Below are positions 58,201-64,000 of a DNA stretch of 64,000 nt, piece after piece (the first letter of the stretch is position 1; every line of letters begins with the position of its first letter). The position numbers and the translations under genes are program-made. A model generated the notes under the pieces. It searched no databases, was not told the DNA's origin, and saw only the letters and a program-made list of their open reading frames with translations. This stretch comes from Cylicocyclus nassatus (taxonomy: Eukaryota; Nematoda; Chromadorea; Rhabditida; Strongylidae): positions 29,329,441 through 29,393,440 of the forward strand of contig CATQJL010000316.1 in NCBI GenBank assembly GCA_958299035.1, given 5' to 3'.

Positions 58201-60657
58201 AAGTTATGAGCAATAGTTCCCCAGGATAACCACCTCACATTATAAGCCTGGGGCGCCAAAAAATTCACACTTGTGGACAAATGGCTGCATTAAGCTGCGG
58301 AGACTATGGAGCAGGTGGTAAAGGGTTCGAGCTCCCTTATGGAGCCAAAACTCATGCATTTTTTCAAATTGTTTTCTACGAATTCAGCGAAAATTCAGCT
58401 CTTAAGCGAAATCATAAAAAAAACAATTGCAAAAATGCATGAGTTTTGGCTCCATTAGGCAGCGCGAACTCTTTATCACCTGCTCCATCGTCTCCGCAGC
58501 TATAACCAGCCATCTGTCCACACCTGTAAATTCCTTGGCGAATCAGACTAATAGTGTGAGGTGGTTATCCTGGGAAACCATCGCTCATAAGTTTTCCCAG
58601 AAGGTCATTGAGCAGCTAAGGAACACGAATTAAGTAACAGTCTCCCAATACCGGCAGAATGATATGCACCACGTATGGAAACCCCACTTCGACTGAGGGT
58701 CCTTCCCTTGTTAGATTCTTTTCTATGATCTTATTAACAAACAACGGTTTTCGCTTGTAGCTTACATTATAACCTATTAGGTCGTTCTATAAGTCCATAG
58801 TTCATATTCTCGTCCTCGTTTCTTTGAAAGGCGATGGTGCTGCTTGAAAAAAAGAGCGATGTGATCTTTATAATAAACTTATTGATTTTTTGAAAATTTG
58901 CTCTACTTCAATTTTACAGGTAGGTGGAGTTTTCGAAAGGCAAAAAAGCGTTTTAGGCACATCTTGATGTTTTCACATCAAAACATACATTATTGTTTAG
59001 ATTTTTTGCTAATTATGGAAAGTGGCGTTGTCAATATGAGACAAGGAAAGATTGAATTGCTTCAGAAGGAAAGAGTTGTATAGAGTGTTTCCTGACCAAG
59101 ACTTTTTGCGGGACGTGTAGGAAGTCCTGCACTGAAAATTGCTGGACAAGAACAAAATGTTCAACCACGCTTTAAATAGTCCAAACTGTACCTTTCAAAC
59201 AAATGCCTAGTGCAGAGAATGCCTATTATACGCTTTGAACGAATATTTCTGCATGACAAAGTATGGCCGCGTACTTTCGCCAAAAATCTTCTGCAAAACT
59301 TTACAGGGAGGTTCATATGCACTTCACTTCGTAGATCTTGTCTACCAGGTGTCCCTCCCTCTTGCAAGTCTTGTAAACCGTACTTGTTTGATTTCTGAGA
59401 CAGCTTCAGGCGTTGGTTAGACAATATTCTTGGGATCACATGTTGTGGAAAAACTTAGTCGAAATCCTCGGCAAGGTGGCAGAAGGTTGTGCACATGGAA
59501 AAAACATACATCACCGAATGTGATAATCCCATCATTTTCCTGATTTATGAAAACGCTACGCACTTATGGAGCGACCTAATTTATAATATTAAAATTGAGA
59601 GCGCTGCATTCAAAATGAGTGAACTTGTAAGAGAAGTTGCGAAATTATGGGCCAACCTGGTAAAGTGCTGAGTGCTTGGAATTTTGAAGCTTTGATCAAT
59701 TTTCACAGCGGCCCTCTGAAACCTTTTTCCTCACATCTGTGCGGAGTCTCAGGCGCGCTCAAAATTGACACACGCTTTTTGTAGGCATTCTATCTGTGTA
59801 CTGCCTGCATTTGCTGGTTTAGGATCGCAATACCAGTTCGCGTTTGTCAAAGTAGGACCCTGACAGAGAATCTTATAAACAGTACGAATTGCACTTGGAT
59901 TTAAAATCATAGCCGCGAAGTGGCCAGCAGATGACATAAACAGCAGCCAAGTTCTCTGCACGCTGCTTTCGAAACGTTTGTGAAGCTGCCGATGCGTATA
60001 TACAAGCGCAGACAAGTATAAATGACAACATTCTGCTACCCCCTGCAAAAGCAATAGTTAGCATGCCTATGTACCGGTCGTTATCCTAACGCTCGCACTT
60101 CTACGTTTTTGCATTACGGAAATGTTAGTGGATCTGAAGAGGTTTAAACAATTCTCTTACAACTCTAAAACTATAGCAAATCAAATTTACAGATAGCAAA
60201 CATCCGCAAAATTTGGAAAACGGAATGGATCATTATTTACGACATAGGCCTTAATAAGAAGTCTGCAGCTGATATACAAGTAAGGATGATGTCTTCACAC
60301 TTTAACTACAAGGTTTCTTTTCGAGAGCAAATGCTTTGTGGAATTGCGAAAGTTTCCTTTCGAAATGTATCCTGAGTATTTCGCAAAGCTCAAGCAGTAC
60401 AGATGGAAACCCATTTTGATAGCAGTCAGTTTGGTTTGGTGCATTGTTCAAGATGTTTGAGGCTCGCAGGTTCAGATGGCACTAAAAGAATTTGGTGCTG
60501 TTTGGTACATGGATGCTTCCGTACGATGGCTCAGAGATGACCGAGATACATTTTACAAAGTTGCTACATGTGGCAAATCAGGACAGCCAGAGAGGTTTGA
60601 GCAAATTATTTCAGTAGCCTGTGCATTTGTCTTTGCTCGGCACCGAATCTCACAGAA
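49152..60657 (+). CDS. DUF1647-domain protein, six exons, 3' end not found (spliced)
   Basis: Exons: 49152-49274, 49357-49492, 53570-53673, 60193-60279, 60326-60424, 60470-60657; all phases agree, giving about 245 residues. Residues 1-41 carry a hydrophobic run (AVFVYLLILLF) that acts as anchor or signal peptide. Next comes a Cys-rich part (DCECRHE, DFCYRLP, FDCKYIAHL). The core domain then has RFVTAMSENHYEEG, IIIYDIGLN, ELRKFPFEMYPEYF, YRWKPILIA and GAVWYMDASVRW. That order matches the nematode DUF1647 family as I recall it; members look like type II Golgi glycosyltransferases, but activity is unproven. Introns 2 and 3 (4.1 and 6.5 kb) hold MITEs; introns 1, 4 and 5 are 82, 46 and 45 bp. Exon 6 ends at a GTAAGT donor, and no following exon was recognised. 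The family call would fail if exon splicing is wrong. Confidence 0.75.
49357..49492 (+). CDS. DUF1647 gene exon 2 (Cys-rich)
   Basis: Acceptor TTTTTCAG ends at 49356; 45 codons plus one base. Contains NDCECRHE, YDFCYRLP and RRFDCKYIAHLKNL. The donor is GCGAGT at 49493-49498 (a GC donor). This is the only donor here giving the phase that exon 3 needs. Confidence 0.75.
50620..50885 (-). repeat. 'TAGCTGG'-family remnant
   Basis: AATCGATATGAATTTATATCGAT, GTGTGCCAAAACTGGTCCGG and a TTAGCTTTATACAGGA-like end match the family in one half only. The core units are lost. Confidence 0.55.
50928..50998. repeat. Hairpin adjoining the TAGCTGG remnant
   Basis: CTCTCACGCTGTACAATACC and its complement (two mismatches) form 21-bp arms around about 29 bases; the flanks AGCCGACTTGCTC and GCGAGGCT extend the pairing. 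Confidence 0.75.
52125..53018. mobile_element. Mariner-type MITE (TTAGGTTGCTTCATAATTAATG ends), in intron 2
   Basis: 894 bp, ends TTAGGTTGCTTCATAATTAA and near complement with TGCACGTTTT next; TA at 52123-52124 and 53019-53020. The 119-codon ORF inside (52263-52622) has no transposase motif. Confidence 0.88.
53570..53673 (+). CDS. DUF1647 gene exon 3
   Basis: Acceptor CATTCAG ends at 53569; two bases plus 34 codons, donor GTGAGT at 53674-53679. The split codon with exon 2 reads GAG. Encodes LLSNQTVDLQNQYMSTPRF and then VTAMSENHYEEGLTL, the first beta-strand and helix of the domain. Confidence 0.8.
54111..54789. mobile_element. MITE with GTGTCCCAAAAAG ends, copy 1 of a tandem pair
   Basis: 679 bp, ends CAGAGTGTCCCAAAAAGATG and complement, inserted inside a (TA)n microsatellite on both sides. 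Palindromic arms hold TTTGATCGTTAATA and GGTACCATTCTGTAGAGC or complement. Confidence 0.9.
54839..54955 (+). pseudogene. RTE 3' end fragment between two MITEs
   Basis: Frame from 54856: WLTLARDRNGWKLCCGPH, then DT and a stop at about 54920, the usual C-terminus of the RTE ORF, followed by an AACTAAGTAAGTAA tail. Upstream, a perfect 14-bp hairpin AGCGTCAACCACGA/complement (54839-54869) overlaps the coding end. Better preserved than the copy at 1-575. Confidence 0.8.
54967..55642. mobile_element. MITE with GTGTCCCAAAAAG ends, copy 2
   Basis: 676 bp, ends CGGAGTGTCCCAAAAAGATG and complement, TA at 54965-54966 and 55643-55644. Same orientation as the 54111 copy. Confidence 0.9.
55643..55789. other. 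G-rich spacer
   Basis: Includes a run of 11 G near 55671-55682 and GGCCCGGGC. No gene. Confidence 0.4.
55790..56277 (-). mobile_element. 'TAGCTGG' repeat, reverse orientation
   Basis: Starts with TATCTTACATATAAAGCTGA and the GGACCAAACTTGGCACACA block and ends CCGGATAAGCAAGCTAGTTT; two core units with GGGCTGGAAGTT and GGGCCGGGAGTT lie between. Confidence 0.7.
56278..56911. other. Unassigned DNA
   Basis: A minus-strand frame at 56461-56664 begins with SSCTICFGDS and KLCFLCDW, a C-x2-C pair pattern, followed by a hydrophobic run. It may be another module of the relic at 56912-57379, but there is no independent support. Confidence 0.3.
56912..57379 (-). pseudogene. Relic of a Cys-rich (probably secreted) protein, minus strand, in intron 3
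   Basis: Apart from one TAA (57185-57187) the minus-strand frame stays open for about 155 codons with 13 cysteines: CGSRFCPERRTCQ, QCGRRSFGREIFCC, SCTCEIGYCQND and others. The TAA overlaps a consensus donor (GTAAGG), but no acceptor after it restores the frame, so a nonsense codon is likelier. The opening DNA (57307-57375) recurs, diverged, at about 56868-56935, suggesting repeated Cys modules. The family is not identified. A shorter Cys-rich frame also exists on the plus strand (about 57062-57195), so the strand is not certain. Confidence 0.35.
57415..57573. repeat. Short foldback MITE, about 159 bp
   Basis: Ends GGCTGCTGCATGACG and complement; inner GGGCGCGAACGC pairs with GCGTTCGCGCCC. 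GC- and CpG-rich compared with the flanks. Confidence 0.75.
57574..58083. other. Unassigned DNA
   Basis: Nothing recognised. Confidence 0.4.
58084..58710. mobile_element. Tc4/Tc5-type MITE, copy 3 (627 bp)
   Basis: Ends CAAGGGAAGGCCCCTCAC and near complement, TTA duplication at 58081-58083 and 58711-58713 within CTTAG. Long pairing arms include CTGCGGAGACTATGGAGCAG and ATGCATGAGTTTTGGCTCCA or complement. No transposase. Confidence 0.88.
58777..59579. mobile_element. Mariner-type element with TTAGGTCG ends, about 803 bp
   Basis: TTAGGTCGTTCTATAAGTCC on the left and CTTATGGAGCGACCTAA on the right are diverged inverted ends. TA precedes the left end; the right flank is TT, so the duplication is decayed. 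No transposase motif was found in either strand. Confidence 0.65.
59580..60192. other. Unassigned end of intron 3
   Basis: The short open stretch near 59600-59665 (SELVREVAKLWANL) could be an exon but is not needed to keep the gene in frame. Nothing else was seen. Confidence 0.35.
60193..60279 (+). CDS. DUF1647 gene exon 4
   Basis: Acceptor AAATTTACAG ends at 60192; 29 codons in phase 0 to donor GTAAGG at 60280-60285. Encodes IANIRKIWKTEW and IIIYDIGLNKKSAADIQ, the YDLGL block of the family. Confidence 0.85.
60326..60424 (+). CDS. DUF1647 gene exon 5
   Basis: 33 codons, phase 0 both sides. Encodes CFVELRKFPFEMYPEYFAKL then KQYRWKPILIA. The acceptor is TTTTCGAG rather than TTTTCAG, yet only this position keeps the frame. 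Donor GTCAGT at 60425-60430. Confidence 0.8.
60470..60657 (+). CDS. DUF1647 gene exon 6
   Basis: Acceptor GGCTCGCAG ends at 60469; 62 codons plus two bases to donor GTAAGT (60658-60663). Encodes LKEFGAVWYMDASVRWL, TFYKVATCGKS and VACAFVFARHRISQ. The WxDxS block is a family hallmark and could bind a sugar nucleotide or metal, which is speculative. Confidence 0.85.
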
Positions 60658-61489
60658 GTAAGTCCTACGATCCTATTTCCTTGTTCACCTACTACTTACA
60701 AGCGCACAATGCAGCTTTGCTTTCTTTGCTGGTATAAAGTATCCATAGAGGTTCTACTTCAAATTCTGGTAGTTTACCAATCTACTCGCCTTGGCACTTT
60801 CTACTTAAGTTTCAAAACACTTTTTCTATATTGTTTTTATTTCTATATTGTTTTTGCTAGACTAGACCACAAAATCAACAAGAAAATTTCTATGTTTGAA
60901 ATATGCGAAAATCAAATCTTCCGATTTTTTCCTGAAGACGCGAAAGTGCAACGAGTTTTGACACCAGCTTAGATAACCCACACTGCCACTACCCCATCGT
61001 TTCACCTCATAGAACTTTAGCTAACTTTCAAAACTGCAGTCTCCTACATATGAATAAGCGTCGATATAACAGCAATAGAAACGAGCCAAAGCAATACCAA
61101 TAACAAAACTTCTCCAACGTTTTGAATCATATTTGGAAATGATGAAATTGATAATGGGTTTACCCATCTTATAACCTTACATCAGCACAAGAGATGTAGC
61201 ACTTGCTGCATGTTGTTCTCCTCGATCTTACAGCTCTCTTTCTCTTTCCGGTGTTTGCAAGAATTAGAGGGAAGTCAAATTCCGCAATTTAGAAGTGCCG
61301 ATCGGAATGATTTTGATTAATCAGTTCATTAATCATCACGCAATTTTTCGAAATTAGCGACTTCCAAATCTTTATTGAAGGATTTTGAGATGTAAATGGG
61401 AAAGTAAGAGAAAACATTGGCACAGCTTTGCTCTATCTACTGATTGTTATTGCTCACTAATTAACGCTCAACCTGTCAATAATATTTTC
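60658..61489. other. Region after exon 6; following exon not identified
   Basis: The GTAAGT donor at 60658 begins an intron. Open stretches at 60800-60970 and 60945-61105 exist, but neither has a good acceptor in the right phase together with family motifs. The 3' exon or exons may lie here unrecognised or beyond the window. Confidence 0.4.
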
Positions 61490-61860
61490 GTAATCGGCAT
61501 GCTCACACCTTCCTGTGTCTCTCTCAGCCTTGTAGGTGAGACTTTGCGAAAAATTGCTAAAATCAATGTCAATCAACGACGAAAAGTAGCCTAAACACTC
61601 ACCCCGTCCCGAAGTATGTGTGTACCAACTTGTTCCAGATCTGTGCGGAGGTAAGGCTGCGTTTATACTGATCCCAAAGTTCGGGAACAGTTTCAGCACA
61701 GCGCTCAAACTAACCGCTGTGCTTGAATGTTCCCGAACTTGCCGTTTAGTATGAACGCACCTTAAAGATTATTTGGAACATACGCACAGACACACACAGG
61801 CGCAGAGAAACGCAGACAGACAACAAACGTTTGGCTTCACTTACACAGATACAGTAGTAT
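61490..61860 (-). repeat. 'TAGCTGG'-family half copy, interrupted by a small MITE
   Basis: GACGAAAAGTAGCCTAAAC, GTGTGTACCAACTTGTTCC and, after the insert, GGAACATACGCACAGACACA follow the family order. The core unit is decayed. Confidence 0.6.
61653..61763. mobile_element. Short MITE inserted in the TAGCTGG repeat
   Basis: AAGGCTGCGTTTATACTGAT with CCCAAAGTTCGGGAAC on the left and GTTCCCGAACTTGCCGTTT with AGTATGAACGCACCTT on the right form a palindrome of about 111 bp, near a possible TA target. Confidence 0.75.
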
Positions 61861-62142
61861 GTCACTATATTTTTGAGATTTAACTAAACTAAGACATGAC
61901 AAAAACGATGGGTCGCAAATATCGTAGATTAACCTTGTGAACCATTTTGAAGACACATGCTTGAAAAAGTGTAGACGTCTTTTTGCATTGAAATGACACA
62001 GGAAGTGTTTGCGAAACTTTATTCTATGTTTGCAGATTGATCCAAAGAACGCGAAAAACTTTTGGACCAACCTCATATCTCAGTTCCCTTTTTTTGCTAC
62101 TAGGTGTGCTAAATCTACTTCAATTAGAAGTGTTGCAATATA
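61861..62142. other. Unassigned DNA with a possible solo mariner-type end
   Basis: CTTTTGGACCAACCTCATAT near 62061 resembles a mariner end in complement (TGAGGTTGGTCCAAAAG), but no partner was found. Confidence 0.3.
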
Positions 62143-63025
62143 TTAGGTTGTCCCGAAAGTTTTGTCGGTTTTTTCAGACCACTGTGAAACCACGCACAAT
62201 AAAGACCTGAGTGAGTTTCAACATGCATTTGATGCAGCTTTTTCTTCTCTTTCTTATGGATGCACTTTCATACCATAATGTTATACACTTTCTTTGGTAA
62301 TTGCCGAAATTCTCCACCTGTCGATTTTACCTGCTCAAAGTTGATCTAATTTTCAAAAATTTCGTTACAAAGTTTCGAAAAAGATCAAGTATGGGTCAAA
62401 TAGAGCAACTCTCGGGCTACAAGAAGGTATTTTTAGATTCTCCTAATTTGCTGATTTTGGCGTCAAAAAATTATTTCTTCTGAGGTCTCCATTTTTGGCT
62501 AAGTCATGAAACGCGCAATTGCAGCTAAAACATGAACGCTTTTGGAATTTTTGCGAATTCAAACTTGATTGTTATTAAACACCATTTATGCAACATAACC
62601 AAGTTTGATTTGCTTCAAAAATTAGCTTTTTGGAATTTTCGGTAATTTTACGTGGTAAAACGTGTTCAAAAAGCCGCGGTTTTTCTCAAATAAATAATTA
62701 TTACGGACTTGATAAACGTGGCCCACGTAATCTGAAATAGCCACAATGTAGCCAAAGGTTTGCTCTACATAACAGTCACCAGCGCTCGTCGAAAATATCA
62801 AAATAAAAATTTTGAAAATTCAGGAAAGTTTTGGCGTTACTGCTGAGGTGCTCAAAAAGCCATGGCGATAACATCGCAAAGACGGGGTAGATCAGGGAAC
62901 AAATATAGCTACAAGAAAGAGGATAAAAATGTGAATAGAATGACACCTAGGCCGTTTATGGAATGGTGTTCTGTGAGGTTTGGTGAGCGATAAAAAAAAC
63001 CGACAAAACTTTCGGGACAACCTAA
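62143..63025 (-). mobile_element. Mariner-type MITE, family A, copy 3 (reverse orientation)
   Basis: 883 bp, TTAGGTTGTCCCGAAAG ends, TA at 62141-62142 and 63026-63027. Collinear in complement with 34172-35054, including the CCGCGGTTTTTCTC block. Confidence 0.92.
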
Positions 63026-63027
63026 TA

Positions 63028-63968
63028 TTTTCAAATAACACTTTTCACGACGCAGAGGAACAATAACGACTTAAGTATGCATCGAGATTGTTGAGTTCCA
63101 AAACATAATGTCGCACAACTTCTTGCATACCTTGTACCTTTTCAAAAAATCCACCTCTTTGCTCTCACAAGGAGAAAATAGTAATTATTGCTTCAAAAAT
63201 GAGTCTCTCGTTTTCCAAAGCACGGTTTTTGAAATGAACTTACTTTTACGCGAATGAAACCATAAATAAGGAAGTTTCAAAAAAACTTTAGAATATGTGC
63301 TAAACAAAAGAAAGGTCTTCAGATTAAAGGAAAAAAACTTTTGGAAGATATACAAAGATTTTTCCTGGGAACGTTCGGAAACCCGAACACAATAAAAACT
63401 GCATAACAATAACAAAAGTTAATGAACCTGCGATAACACAACAGTATTTAATGCGGAAACGCGTGCATATGCGGTATAGATTATTGCAGTGTGAAGCAAA
63501 TGGTACTTTTCTGTTATCTGGACCCATTTTTCAAAAAACTTTCATAAAATACGTTGCCTAGTCTAGGAACTTTCTTCACAGATTCTGCAAGATTGCCTCC
63601 CTGCCACGCGTCTGGAAAAAATTGACACGTTCTAGTTCATTTTAACATGCTTTTTTTTCAAGAAATCATTTCCAGTGAGGTAAAAGAGCATCTATGATTA
63701 CCGAAGAGATGTTTAACTGATTATAAGAGCAGAACGATCTAGAATCAGTATCAGGGAACTTGAGTGCTTTCCAAAATAACTGAAAATGTCCTTTTCCTTA
63801 AACTCTTTCTCCCATTCAAATTTAGCCAAAAAATCGTGTAGTTTATAGTTTGAAGCACCTCGGTACCGCTCATTTCGTCACCTAAATGATGGGACCATTG
63901 CGCACTTTTTTGTAATGAGCAAGTGTGATGTGTCTATTTATAACAGGATGATGTCAACAGGATTATTG
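63028..63968. other. Unassigned DNA
   Basis: No gene or element recognised. Confidence 0.4.
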
Positions 63969-63970
63969 TA

Positions 63971-64000
63971 TTAGGTTGTCCGGAAATTAATGCAGGTTTT
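63971..64000. mobile_element. Left end of a TTAGGTTGTCCGG-family MITE, cut by the window end
   Basis: TTAGGTTGTCCGGAAATTAA then TGCAGGTTTT, preceded by TA (63969-63970); same end as 36358-37275. Confidence 0.85.

Larger units (their letters stand above)
53674..60192 (+). other. Intron 3 of the DUF1647 gene (6.5 kb)
   Basis: Holds two MITEs flanking an RTE end (54111-55642), a 'TAGCTGG' repeat (55790-56277), a minus-strand Cys-rich relic (56912-57379), a small foldback (57415-57573), a Tc4/Tc5-type MITE (58084-58710) and a mariner-type element (58777-59579). Confidence 0.65.

Noticed and set aside
58322..58345. GGGTTCGAGCTCCC, reminiscent of a tRNA T-arm
   Set aside because: It is part of the palindromic arm of the 58084-58710 MITE, and no other tRNA arms are present.
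60801..61105. Open stretches after exon 6 as a terminal DUF1647 exon
   Set aside because: No acceptor with the required phase leads into text showing family motifs; left unassigned rather than guessed.

Overview
The window reads as nuclear DNA of a parasitic nematode, most likely a strongylid (hookworm-like). The support is: introns of 45-82 bases with TTTCAG-type acceptors, a trans-splice-like acceptor four bases before a start codon, a protein family recalled as nematode-specific, and a mix of transposons (mariner-type ends, RTE and CR1-like LINEs, a Penelope-like element, Tc4/Tc5-type ends) typical of those genomes. I saw no bacterial gene structure, rRNA, tRNA or CRISPR.

It is gene-poor and repeat-rich. 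The one gene I can assemble with confidence lies at 49152-60657 (+). Six exons encode about 245 residues: a hydrophobic N-terminal anchor, a Cys-rich region, and a domain I place in the nematode DUF1647 family (probably a glycosyltransferase-like luminal protein). Its two large introns (4.1 and 6.5 kb) are filled with transposons, so no single long ORF reveals it. Exon 6 ends at a consensus donor, and the last exon or exons were not found in the window. Inside its third intron, on the minus strand, is a decayed Cys-rich coding segment (56912-57379).

Layout: 1-575, RTE 3' end. 576-9430, unassigned DNA with foldback elements. 10148-19753, mariner-type MITEs, a G-rich palindromic repeat and nested MITEs. 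19754-25930, mostly unassigned, with tandem duplications and a hammerhead-like relic. 26036-31810, two large foldback elements, one carrying secondary insertions. 32589-33530, a palindromic 'TAGCTGG' repeat. 33808-38720 (-), a Penelope-like retroelement with an endonuclease-like segment upstream of the RT, broken by three MITEs. 39890-46800 (+), a CR1/jockey-type LINE broken by a repeat, a MITE-in-MITE and a foldback element. 46813-48815, two foldback elements. 49142-60657, the DUF1647 gene. 61490-64000, more MITEs.

Most short ORFs here come from repeats. The elements form a readable insertion history: TA duplications for mariner-type ends, CTNAG targets for the Tc4/Tc5-type family, and several MITEs nested in older elements.
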